From positions 60,703 through 124,702 of the forward strand of contig JACQEO010000075.1 of NCBI GenBank assembly GCA_016200545.1: a DNA stretch of 64,000 nt, given 5' to 3'. The first letter of the stretch is position 1. The number at the start of each line of letters is the position of its first letter. Shown piece by piece: positions 27,055-34,942 of the stretch. The stretch comes from Deltaproteobacteria bacterium. Its GTDB lineage: Bacteria; Desulfobacterota; Binatia; UTPRO1. Under the pieces are notes generated by a model, which ran no database searches, was not told the origin of the DNA, and saw nothing but the letters and a program-made list of their open reading frames with translations. A program made the position numbers and the translations under genes.

Positions 27055-29450
27055 GCGTCCTGGCGGCAGCAAAAGCATACGCTAAGCGCCGGTTCGCGAT
27101 CACGCCGGTACGAGGCAAAGCGCCAGTCCTCAAGCAGTGGTCGCGGCGCGTGCTCAAGCCGGCGCGGTTCGCACAGCACTTCGGACGGGGCGTCAATATC
27201 GGCGTCCTCAACGGAGCGCCCTCGGGCGGCCTCGTAGACATCGACCTCGACGACGATTGTGCACTCCGCGTTGCCGACGCCTTTCTGCCCGACACGGCGT
27301 GCATCTTCGGTCGCAAGAGTAAGCCCCGATCCCATCGCACCTACCGCACGAAGTCTCCGCCCGACACGGCGCAGTTCGCCGACGTCAATGGAACGATGCT
27401 CCTCGAACTGCGGAGCACCGGGTCCCAGACGATCTGGCCTCCCAGCATTCATCCAAGCAGCGAGCGGGTCAGATTCGACGCAGACGGCGAGCCCTCAAGA
27501 GTTCGCCCCGGCGATCTCCGGACGGCTGTCATTGAGACGGCCGTATGCAGCATGCTGGCCCGCCATTGGCCCCGAAAGCCGGGCAGCCGTCACGACGTCG
27601 CCAACGCTGCCGCAGGGTTCTTGGTGCGACGAGGCTGGACCGCAGAACAAGTTGTTGCCACGGTCGTCGAATGGGCCGCGCACGCTGCCGGTGATCGAGA
27701 GTGGAAGCAACGGGGTCGTGCTGCTCGTGCGACTGCGCGTGCGTTCGCTGAAAGCAAGAAGACGACAGGGGGGCGGAAGCTTGCCACTCTGATTGGCGAT
27801 GACGTCGTAGCTCGCATCGGCGGCTGGCTAGAGCCCGGTGCGGTGGAAATCAGCCAGGATGACGCGTGGGACCCGCCGAGTCCGTTCCATCGCGTCGAAC
27901 TGCCCGTGTTTCCGACTGAGACCTTGCCGGACTGGCTCAAGGACTGGGTCGAGGCCGAAGCGGAAGCCACGCAGACCCCGCCCGATCTCGCTGGGACGCT
28001 CGGCCTCTCGGTCATCGCAGTGACAGTCGCCAAGAAGGTGGAGGTGCGAGCGTCCGCTTCACACCGCGAGCCGGTGAACACCTTCACCGTGACGGTCCTC
28101 CCGTCCGGCGCACGGAAGAGCCAGGTCTTCAGCGACGGAGTCGCGCCGCTCGACGATTTCGAGCGCGAAGAATCGGAGCGCCTGGACCCACAGATCATTG
28201 AGGCAACGACACGATGGAAGATTGCGGAGGCAGCCCTCCAGAAGGCGCAGGCTGACGCCGCGGCAGCATCGTCGCGGGAACGAAAGAAGGCGACGCGGAA
28301 GGCGCTGAAGCTGGCACACGAACTAGCCGCGCTCACCGTTCCTTGCCTGCCGCGGTTGATCGCTGACGACACCAGCCCGGAGCGGCTCGCCACGTTGATC
28401 CGAGATCAGGGCGGCCGAATGGCGGTGATGAGCCCCGAGGGCGACGTCTTCGATCTCATGGCGGGGCGCTACTCTCCCAAGGGGCAGGCAAATTTCGGCG
28501 TGTACCTGAAAGGCCACGCCGGAGACACCCTGCGTGTGGATCGCGTCAACCGTCCGCCCGAGTACGTGCACCGACCAGCGTTGACGGTCGCACTGACGGT
28601 TCAGCCTGACGTGCTCCGAGGACTCGCGCGCCAACCCGGCTTTCGCGGCCGGGGGCTACTCGCACGTCTCCTCTACGCCTTGCCGAAGAGCTGCCTGGGC
28701 GAGCGTAGTGCCAATCCATCACCGATGCCGCGCGAGGTTCGCATCCAGTACCGTCGGAAAGTCCGGACCCTGCTTCGCCTACCGTTCCGAAAGGACCCGG
28801 ACGGCAAGTCCTCACCTCACATGCTCCGACTCGACGAATCCGCGCGCGCCGCCCTCACCGGCTTCGCCGAAAAGCTCGAACCGCAACTCGCCGAACACGG
28901 CGAACTCGCCACCATGACGGACTGGGCCGGAAAGTTGGTCGGCGCCGTCGTCCGGCTCGCAGGTCTCCTCCACATTGGGGAGCGCACCGACGATGTCGCA
29001 CCCTGGGAATCGCCGATAGGCCGCAGAACGATGCGAAGGGCGATCAATCTCGGCCGGTACTACCTTGCCCATGCGCGCGCCGCGTTCGCCGAGATGGGTG
29101 CTGATCCTGAGGTTGAGAACGCTCGGCATGTACTGAGCTGGATCGAGCGCGCCGGCATCGAGAGCTTCACGAAACGCGACGCATTCCAGGCGACCAAGGG
29201 GCGGTTCAAGCGCGTGTCGGCACTGGAACCCGTGCTGCAAATCCTGGTGGAGCACGGCTATATCCGGGCGCAGGCCCCGAGGACGCATACCGGTCCCGGA
29301 CGGCCAGCCAGCCAGCGGTACGATGTCAATCCGGCCGTGCATTCGCATCTACCGCTCCGCGATTCTGAGGAATCTGGGAATTCTGAGCGCCGTAGTGAGA
29401 GGGCCGGGTCAGACAATAACAATTGTGAGTATTTTGAGGAAACGGCGTGA
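27051..29450 (+). CDS. Primase-polymerase with DUF3987 helicase-like domain
   Basis: 799 aa replication protein. The N-terminal ~180 residues form a bifunctional primase-polymerase domain: AAKAYAKRRFAITPVRGKAP, NIGVLNGAPSGGLVDIDLDD (catalytic D-x-D), and GSQTIWPPSIHPSSE (catalytic His region). Residues ~290-800 match DUF3987 proteins: LAGTLGLSVIAVTVAKKVEV, a P-loop-like PSGARKS, RGRGLLARLLYALP, and a C-terminal winged-helix-like end. Such proteins initiate replication in satellites, plasmids and phages. GTG start overlaps the preceding stop. Confidence 0.85.
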   Translation: MSVLAAAKAYAKRRFAITPVRGKAPVLKQWSRRVLKPARFAQHFGRGVNIGVLNGAPSGGLVDIDLDDDCALRVADAFLPDTACIFGRKSKPRSHRTYRTKSPPDTAQFADVNGTMLLELRSTGSQTIWPPSIHPSSERVRFDADGEPSRVRPGDLRTAVIETAVCSMLARHWPRKPGSRHDVANAAAGFLVRRGWTAEQVVATVVEWAAHAAGDREWKQRGRAARATARAFAESKKTTGGRKLATLIGDDVVARIGGWLEPGAVEISQDDAWDPPSPFHRVELPVFPTETLPDWLKDWVEAEAEATQTPPDLAGTLGLSVIAVTVAKKVEVRASASHREPVNTFTVTVLPSGARKSQVFSDGVAPLDDFEREESERLDPQIIEATTRWKIAEAALQKAQADAAAASSRERKKATRKALKLAHELAALTVPCLPRLIADDTSPERLATLIRDQGGRMAVMSPEGDVFDLMAGRYSPKGQANFGVYLKGHAGDTLRVDRVNRPPEYVHRPALTVALTVQPDVLRGLARQPGFRGRGLLARLLYALPKSCLGERSANPSPMPREVRIQYRRKVRTLLRLPFRKDPDGKSSPHMLRLDESARAALTGFAEKLEPQLAEHGELATMTDWAGKLVGAVVRLAGLLHIGERTDDVAPWESPIGRRTMRRAINLGRYYLAHARAAFAEMGADPEVENARHVLSWIERAGIESFTKRDAFQATKGRFKRVSALEPVLQILVEHGYIRAQAPRTHTGPGRPASQRYDVNPAVHSHLPLRDSEESGNSERRSERAGSDNNNCEYFEETA

Positions 29451-29647
29451 ACAGGCGATTGCCAACAATACAGTCTGTTCGGATCGGCAGTCACGGACCC
29501 ATTGTACCGCTCAGAATTCTCACAATCCTCAGAACTACAGTCTTGTGTGTGCTCGTGCTGGTGTGTTGGCCAAACATCATGTCTTCGATCGTGGATTTAG
29601 GGGACGGACCCAAAGCTCTAGGGGATGCGCGTACGCCACAAACATAG
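29447..29647 (+). CDS. Possible small membrane protein
   Basis: A 66-codon frame beginning GTG inside the primase stop (GTGA), the same overlap used by other gene pairs in this element. It contains one hydrophobic stretch (ILRTTVLCVLVLVCWPNIM). The region also has matching strings GAATTCTGAGC (29378) and GCTCAGAATTC (29509), so it may instead be a structured non-coding junction. Weak evidence. Confidence 0.3.
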   Translation: MNRRLPTIQSVRIGSHGPIVPLRILTILRTTVLCVLVLVCWPNIMSSIVDLGDGPKALGDARTPQT

Positions 29648-30242
29648 ATCCTCGCCAGGAACTAATGTGCTGAGCAGAACAAACCCCGCTACGCACGCGC
29701 CGCATCGAGAGACGGCATCGCGTCGCGTGTCGAAGCGCCGGACGTCATGCGTCTTCGTCTGGCCCTCGGTACCCGCCGCCAAGGCCCGTGCCCGCGCCGT
29801 GCGTCTTGGGCTTCGCGGCCGCCAGGTCTCGATCTATGCGGGTGCGTTGCGCGACGGGGTGCTCGTCCTTGGCCGGCCGGCGTGCACGCACGTTGCCAAC
29901 CTCTGGCGGCGACGCTGCTACCGCCGCCGTCTGCCTTTCGTGTACGCCCGGCGTAAGCGACAGACGGCTGATGTATTCCTGAGCCTGATCGGCACGCCCT
30001 ATTGGCTCACCGGCGAAGGCCAAGCCGCAGTGTTTCAGGCGATCGCCCCGTTTGGCTGTTCTTGCTGGGGTTCACGTCGATGCGTGCCGTTCGGCATCGA
30101 CTACCTCGACGTCTGGATCACCGTTCGCGCGGAGCATGCGTACCGGGTCGCACGGAACCTGCTGCGCCTGCTTGCGACTCCCGGCAACCTCGAACTCCAA
30201 GAGGACGCGATGCGGGCGTACTTCGCCGGAGCGAGGACGTGA
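29625..30242 (+). CDS. Element protein of unknown function
   Basis: Up to 205 aa; the true start may be later, since the first 40 residues are low complexity (RVRHKHRSSPGTN). The rest is plausible protein: VFVWPSVPAAKARARAVRLG, YAGALRDGVLVLGRP, FLSLIGTPYWLTGEGQAAVF and FGIDYLDVWITVRAEHAYRV. Two Cys in a GCSCWG turn. No family recognised. Its TGA overlaps the GTG start of the HTH-RHH regulator gene by 4 nt, so it is in the same operon. Confidence 0.5.
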   Translation: MRVRHKHRSSPGTNVLSRTNPATHAPHRETASRRVSKRRTSCVFVWPSVPAAKARARAVRLGLRGRQVSIYAGALRDGVLVLGRPACTHVANLWRRRCYRRRLPFVYARRKRQTADVFLSLIGTPYWLTGEGQAAVFQAIAPFGCSCWGSRRCVPFGIDYLDVWITVRAEHAYRVARNLLRLLATPGNLELQEDAMRAYFAGART

Positions 30243-30841
30243 GCGACCGCCGCCTGACCGCTGCCGACCGCCTCGCCGAGGCCGTACCCGCCCTCCTGCC
30301 GGCCGTCGAGGCCATAGACGCGCTCGCGCCCGAGGCGCTGCCACCTTTCCTGGCCCACCTTGCTGCGTTGCAGGGCGCTGTCGCGGCGCGGCTGGCACTG
30401 GTCGGCAGTTCCGGGACGCGATCAACCGCCGATGCTACACGCGACGATGACACGATGACGCCCGAGGAAGTCGGCGGCTTCCTCAAGGCGAAGGTCGCCT
30501 GGGTCTATCGCCATCGGACGCAGCTCGGGGGTGAGAAGCTCGACGGGCTCGTGCGCTTCTCGCGCCGCCGCGTGCTTGCCTACATCGCGAACGCCAGCGC
30601 CGACTTTCGGCTTGACGGATTCGATACTGACGTACTACAGTACGTCAATATGCGAAAACCATCGAAGTCGAAGGAAGACGCACCGTCGGCCATTACCACC
30701 ACGATCAGCCTGCCGGAGGAGGAGTTTGTCGCTCTCAAGCATCTCGCCGTCGAGCGACGAACCACGTTCCGCGATCTCGTCCGGGAGGCTCTAGCCGACC
30801 TGCTCAAGCAGGCTCGCAAACAGAAGGGAGGAGCAAGGTGA
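30239..30841 (+). CDS. Excisionase-like HTH fused to a ribbon-helix-helix domain
   Basis: 200 aa, GTG start in a GTGA overlap. The middle resembles an AlpA/Xis-type winged HTH (MTPEEVGGFLKAKVAWVYRH, then LDGLVRFSRRRVLAYI). After a KPSKSKED linker comes a ribbon-helix-helix unit: ITTTISLPEEEFVALKHLAV followed by ERRTTFRDLVREALADLL. Two separate DNA-binding folds in one chain next to an integrase suggests a combined directionality factor and repressor. The N-terminal 60 residues are Ala/Leu helix. Its stop overlaps the integrase start. Confidence 0.75.
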   Translation: MSDRRLTAADRLAEAVPALLPAVEAIDALAPEALPPFLAHLAALQGAVAARLALVGSSGTRSTADATRDDDTMTPEEVGGFLKAKVAWVYRHRTQLGGEKLDGLVRFSRRRVLAYIANASADFRLDGFDTDVLQYVNMRKPSKSKEDAPSAITTTISLPEEEFVALKHLAVERRTTFRDLVREALADLLKQARKQKGGAR

Positions 30842-31965
30842 AACCACCGGAAGAGAAATTGCGCGGCGATGGCTACCTGTATCGCCGACCCGGCAGCAGC
30901 CTGTGGTGGGCCAAGTACTACCTGAACGGCAAGCCGCAGCGCTTCTCGACGGGCAAGACCGATGAACGCCAGGCACGCGTGGCGCTGCGGAAGCGCGTAG
31001 CGGCGGCGTTGTCCGGGATTGCGGCACCCGAGAGCGCCAGAAGGTTGCGCTACGCCGAACTCGAAAAGGGCCTGTTCGACGACTACAAGGTCAACGAACG
31101 GCGCACGCTCGCGGACCTACCGAGGGCTGTGGCGCCGCTGCGGGCTGCCTTCGCCGGCATGAAGGCGCTCGACATCACGACTGCGCGTATCCGTGCCTAC
31201 GCGGCCGTCCGTCTTGAAGCCAAGGCCGCGCCAGCGACCGTCAACAAGGAACTCGCCGCACTGGGTCGCATGTTCACGCTCGCCGTGCGAGATGGGCGGC
31301 TCATGTCACGCCCAATCATTCCCAAGCTTCACGTCGAGAATGCCCGCACCGGGTTCCTTGATCCGGCAGACTTCGAGGCCTTCTGTGCCGCGCTTCCCGA
31401 CTACCTCCGGGGTCCGGCGCGGTTCGCGTATCTGACGGGGTGGCGGAAGCGGGAAGTCTTTGCGATGCCTTGGCGACAGGTGAATCTGGCGACCGGTAGC
31501 GTGCGTCTCGAAGCTTCACAGAGCAAGAACGGGCAAGCGAGGTTGCTGGCGTTCGGTCCCGACAGCGAGATTGCGCGGGTGCTCGCGGATGCCGGCAAGC
31601 AGCGGCGACTCGACTGCCTGCTCGTGTTCCACCACAACGGGCGGCCGATTCGTAGCCACTACGGCGCATGGCGGAAGGCGGCGACGGCGACAGGCCTCGG
31701 AGGGCTCATGCTCCACGACTTCCGGCGGTCGGCTGCTAGGAACCTCGTGAGGGCCGGAGTGCCCGAGCGCGTCGCGATGGCAGTCACCGGCCACAAGACG
31801 CGGGCGATCTTCGATCGCTACAACATCGTCAACGAGGCCGATCTGCGCGAGGCCGATTCGAAGGTCGGCGCGTACGTCCGAGAGCGAGCGACCGACGAGA
31901 CCGGGCACAATTCGGGCACAGTGGGCCGAAAGGTCGTTACGTTGCAGGAAGCAGCAAAGGTCTAA
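30838..31965 (+). CDS. Tyrosine-type phage integrase
   Basis: 375-aa site-specific recombinase. The arm-binding start (GYLYRRPGSSLWWAKYYLNG) matches the Arm-DNA-binding domain; the core-binding domain is around residues 70-165; the catalytic domain has Arg in LTGWRKREVF, Lys in SQSKNGQARLL, H-x2-R in MLHDFRRSAARNL, His in VTGHKT and the nucleophile Tyr in IFDRYNIV. All five catalytic residues are present, so it is probably active. The GTG start overlaps the HTH-RHH gene. It ends 17 nt from the tRNA-Leu 3' end, its likely attachment site. Confidence 0.93.
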   Translation: MKPPEEKLRGDGYLYRRPGSSLWWAKYYLNGKPQRFSTGKTDERQARVALRKRVAAALSGIAAPESARRLRYAELEKGLFDDYKVNERRTLADLPRAVAPLRAAFAGMKALDITTARIRAYAAVRLEAKAAPATVNKELAALGRMFTLAVRDGRLMSRPIIPKLHVENARTGFLDPADFEAFCAALPDYLRGPARFAYLTGWRKREVFAMPWRQVNLATGSVRLEASQSKNGQARLLAFGPDSEIARVLADAGKQRRLDCLLVFHHNGRPIRSHYGAWRKAATATGLGGLMLHDFRRSAARNLVRAGVPERVAMAVTGHKTRAIFDRYNIVNEADLREADSKVGAYVRERATDETGHNSGTVGRKVVTLQEAAKV

Positions 31966-31982
31966 GTGTGCGAAACTACGGA

Positions 31983-32065
31983 TGCCGGAGGTCGGACTTG
32001 AACCGACACGGAGTTGCCCCCACGGAATTTTGAGTCCCGCGCGTCTGCCATTTCGCCACTCCGGC
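31983..32065 (-). tRNA. tRNA-Leu (anticodon CAA)
   Basis: 83 nt on the minus strand. Acceptor stem GCCGGAG pairs with CTCCGGC, discriminator A. The anticodon arm is CGGGA-CTCAAAA-TTCCG, giving anticodon CAA (reads UUG). The T arm has GTCGGTTCAAGTCCGAC. A long variable arm (TGGGGGCAACTCCG) is typical of class II tRNA-Leu. The CCA end is not encoded. It is the integration target of the element on its 3' side. Confidence 0.95.
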
Positions 32066-32114
32066 GTGATTCTGAATGCGGCAGGCTAGCACATGCGCGC
32101 ACGGCTGTCCGCTG

Positions 32115-33878
32115 CTACCACGCATTCCAGCCGGCGCGTCGCCAGCCTTCGAGGCAGCGATCGACGAGAGCCTGCGAGTTCGAGCGCCGAAAAGTCTCCA
32201 CGGAGAATTGCGGCGCTACTCGACGCATCTTCTCGAGCGCGTCGAGCGCCTCGGCGCTCCGCCCGAGATGCCCGTACGCGGCGGCGAGAACTCGGTAGAC
32301 GTGGGGCTGGTCGGCGCGTAGGCGTAGGCTCTCCTCTTCGTGCTTGACGGCGTCGTCGTATCGCCCGGCGATCAGATGGGCGACCGCGAGCTGATGACGA
32401 AAGAGGTGCATCTGCAGATCGCGGGGCGAGAGGCGGATCGCTTTCTCCATGACGCGGATGGCGTCATCGGGATGCTCCGCCGAGAGCACGACCGCGAGCC
32501 CTTGGTATGCCAGCGTGAGACTGGGATTGATCTCGATCGCACGCTCGAAGGCGGCGATCGCACGCGGTAGGTCGCCGGCGAACGAGCAGGCATAGCCGAG
32601 GGCGGTATGGGCCCAGGGGTCTTCGTTGTCGAGCGCAAGGCTGCTCTCGGCGGCCGCGAGTGCGGCGGCGACGGATCGCTCCGGGTCGTCGGACCACTGG
32701 TACGTCAACAGCGCCGCGTGCCCCACGGTCTGCAGCGCAGCGGCCGTCGAGAACGCCGGGTCGAGTTGGCACGCCCGTCGAAAGAACTCGAGAGCCTGGT
32801 CGATCTCATCCTTCGAGTGCAGGCCGAAGAGCAGCCACGGGCCGCGCTGAAAGCACTCCCAGGCGTCGAGGTGGGGAGTCGGCTTGAGACGGGCGCGCTG
32901 CCGTTCGGCGCGTCCCAGTGCCGGCTCGATCGAGCCGACGATCGCCAGCACGATGTCGTCTTGAAGCGCGAAGACGTCCCCGAGCTCGCGGTCGTAGCGC
33001 TCGGAGTAGATCTGGTGTCCCTCAATCCCGTCGACGAGCTGGACGGTGACGCGGACGCGCCCCGCGGCTCCCTGCACGCTGCCCTCGACGACGTAGTGTG
33101 CGCGCAGCTCGCGGCTGACCTGGCGCGCGTCGACACGCTTCCCCTTGTAGGTGAACGTCGAGCTCCGCGAGATCACCGGGAAGAGCCGGAAGGCGGAGAG
33201 CCGAGCGATCAGGTCCTCGACGATGCCGTCGGCCAGGTATTCTTGCGCCGGATCGGTGCCGCGATTCTCGAACGGCAGGATGGCGATGACCGGCCGGCCG
33301 CTGAATCCCGGCACCGTCGTCAGGCTCGTGATGGCGTCGTCCGGCGAACTCGCGAGCGGGCGCACCCGGTACACGCGCACGGGAGCCGGGATGTTTTTGA
33401 GCTGCTGATCCCCGAGATCCTCGAACGCTCCCTGTACCTTGCCGCGAACCTGCTCGACGACGGCCGCCGAGGCGCAGATGCCACCCGGATCGGCGAGCGC
33501 CTCGAGACGTGCGGCGACGTTGATCCCGTCGCCGTATATCTGGTCGCCCTCGACGAGGAGATCGCCTAGGTGGATGCCGATGCGAAACCGCAGCCGACGT
33601 TCTTCCGGGAGCCCGGCCTCGCGTCGCGCGAGCTCCGTCTGGACGTCGAGGGCGCACGTCACCGCGTCGACCGCGCTCGCGAACTCCGCGAGCAGGTTGT
33701 CGCCGACGGCGTTGTTCACCCGCCCGCGATGCTCGCGAACGAACCCGCCGATCGTCTCGCGGTGCGCCCGCAGCGCTTGGACGGTGGCGGCCTCGTCGTC
33801 GGCCATCCGCCGGCTGTAGCCGACCGCGTCGGCACTGAGGATCGCGGCAAGCTGCCGTCGCGCCTTGTTCCGCTCCAC
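32115..33878 (-). CDS. Class III cyclase-like protein with FlgO-like and TPR domains
   Basis: 587 aa in three parts. Residues ~1-170 are a class III nucleotidyl cyclase domain (AAILSADAVGYSRRMADDEA, VGDNLLAEFASAVDAV, GIHLGDLLVEGDQIYGDGIN). Next is a FlgO/TolB-like domain (VIAILPFENRGTDPAQEYLA, FTYKGKRVDARQVSRELRAHYVVEGSV). The last ~230 residues are TPR repeats (AIAAFERAIEINPSLTLAYQ). This architecture is common in alpha- and deltaproteobacteria; cyclase activity is unproven. It starts 20 nt after the HEAT-repeat gene stop, probably one transcript. Confidence 0.9.
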   Translation of the reverse strand: MERNKARRQLAAILSADAVGYSRRMADDEAATVQALRAHRETIGGFVREHRGRVNNAVGDNLLAEFASAVDAVTCALDVQTELARREAGLPEERRLRFRIGIHLGDLLVEGDQIYGDGINVAARLEALADPGGICASAAVVEQVRGKVQGAFEDLGDQQLKNIPAPVRVYRVRPLASSPDDAITSLTTVPGFSGRPVIAILPFENRGTDPAQEYLADGIVEDLIARLSAFRLFPVISRSSTFTYKGKRVDARQVSRELRAHYVVEGSVQGAAGRVRVTVQLVDGIEGHQIYSERYDRELGDVFALQDDIVLAIVGSIEPALGRAERQRARLKPTPHLDAWECFQRGPWLLFGLHSKDEIDQALEFFRRACQLDPAFSTAAALQTVGHAALLTYQWSDDPERSVAAALAAAESSLALDNEDPWAHTALGYACSFAGDLPRAIAAFERAIEINPSLTLAYQGLAVVLSAEHPDDAIRVMEKAIRLSPRDLQMHLFRHQLAVAHLIAGRYDDAVKHEEESLRLRADQPHVYRVLAAAYGHLGRSAEALDALEKMRRVAPQFSVETFRRSNSQALVDRCLEGWRRAGWNAW

Positions 33879-33898
33879 GGGCGATGAATCGCGGGGGA

Positions 33899-34579
33899 TC
33901 AGCGCTTCTGCTTGGGCGCGGGATGATCCTCGTCGACGAGGGCCGGGACGGTGACGGCGACGGACGACGGCGAGAGGCGAAGCTTGATCTTTGCGACGGC
34001 TTCACCGGCGAGCTGGTCGAGGTGGGGATCGGCGGTGCGCTGGCGGAGCGCGTCGAGCTTCGGGATGGTGTCGGCGTCGCCGATCTCGCCGAGGGCGAAG
34101 ACGGCGGTGCCGCACATGGCGGGGTCGGAGTCGCGCGCGAGGAACTCGGCGATCGACGGTGCGGCCTTGGCGTCGCCCATGCGGCCGAGGGCGACGAGGA
34201 TGCGTTGCTTCACCTGCGGCTCGCTGTCACGCAGCACGAGCTTCTGGACGAGGACCTGCGTGGCGTCCGTCGCGCGCAGCTTTCCGAGATAGTCGATCGC
34301 TTTGATCTTCACGGCTTCGTCGGGGTCGCCGGTGGCCTGGATCAGGTACTCGACGGCTTCGGGCTGACCGGAATCGCCGAGCGAGCGCACGGCCTCGAGC
34401 CGCACCGTCGGGTCGGAGTCGTTCAGCTTCTTCGTCCACTCGTCGATGCTCTTGCCCTTCTTGGCCTCGTTGTACCGTTGCTGGACGCGGTAGGGATTCA
34501 CCTGCGCCGCGACGGGGAGCGCGTCGAGGACGAGCGCCACGGCGAGGAGCGAGAGACCGATGCGAATGAAGGACGGCAT
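33899..34579 (-). CDS. Exported HEAT-repeat protein
   Basis: 226 aa. A signal peptide (MPSFIRIGLSLLAVALVLDA...VAA) is followed by HEAT/PBS-lyase-type repeats of about 30 residues: DPTVRLEAVRSLGDSGQPEA, DEAVKIKAIDYLGKLRATDA, EPQVKQRILVALGRMGDAKA and AMCGTAVFALGEIGDADTIP. Such solenoids are protein-binding scaffolds. It precedes the cyclase-TPR gene on the same strand and is divergent from the first GAF/coiled-coil gene, whose promoter lies about 230 nt away. Confidence 0.85.
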   Translation of the reverse strand: MPSFIRIGLSLLAVALVLDALPVAAQVNPYRVQQRYNEAKKGKSIDEWTKKLNDSDPTVRLEAVRSLGDSGQPEAVEYLIQATGDPDEAVKIKAIDYLGKLRATDATQVLVQKLVLRDSEPQVKQRILVALGRMGDAKAAPSIAEFLARDSDPAMCGTAVFALGEIGDADTIPKLDALRQRTADPHLDQLAGEAVAKIKLRLSPSSVAVTVPALVDEDHPAPKQKR

Positions 34580-34810
34580 GCAGCGTTCCCGCCTTCATGC
34601 CGGATGGCAGTTCGCATTGCAACCGAGGGCGTGCGCGTGCGCCGTGCGTCGAAGACTCGTCGCCGTGCGGGCGTCGCCCGTCAAGAAACGCGCAGCGATG
34701 TGTACCGTTCGGTGCGTTTGTAACGTCCATCCACCATGACATTCGCGACGGCGGGTCGTGCGGCGTTCGGTGGTGCTTGGCTGATCGGGCGTCCCCCAGC
34801 AGCTCCCCAC

Positions 34811-34826
34811 TGGCATATCCGTTGCT
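34811..34826 (+). promoter_or_regulatory. Sigma-54 type promoter
   Basis: TGGCATATCCGTTGCT matches the -24/-12 consensus (TGGCAC, N5, TTGCA/T) with exact spacing: GG at 34812-34813, GC at 34824-34825. The start site would be near 34837, about 105 nt before the first GAF/coiled-coil gene. The downstream bases GTTGCTGATT are identical to those of the promoter at 36751-36766. Confidence 0.7.
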
Positions 34827-34942
34827 GATTCCTCAGAGCCCATCATGCGCCGCCGGTCTGCAGCGCGGTCCCATCCCGCGCGCCTTTCGAACGCGACGCA
34901 TCCTCGCGCCGCTGCACGACCGATCTCGCGGCAGTGCCGGCT

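Larger units (their letters stand above)
24900..31982. mobile_element. Compact integrative element at tRNA-Leu
   Basis: A plus-strand block of eight genes, several coupled by 4-nt GTGA overlaps, ending with a tyrosine integrase whose stop is 17 nt from the 3' end of tRNA-Leu(CAA). It has a replication-type primase and an excisionase-like regulator but no capsid, tail, conjugation or transposase gene. This is the layout of phage satellites or small integrative plasmids. I found no second copy of the tRNA 3' end, so the left boundary (placed before the zinc-ribbon gene) is a guess; it could lie near 22.4 kb. Confidence 0.65.

Noticed and set aside
29378..29519. Inverted repeat GAATTCTGAGC/GCTCAGAATTC as an origin or attenuator
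   Set aside because: The arms are 120 bp apart and short; without further iterons I cannot support an origin.
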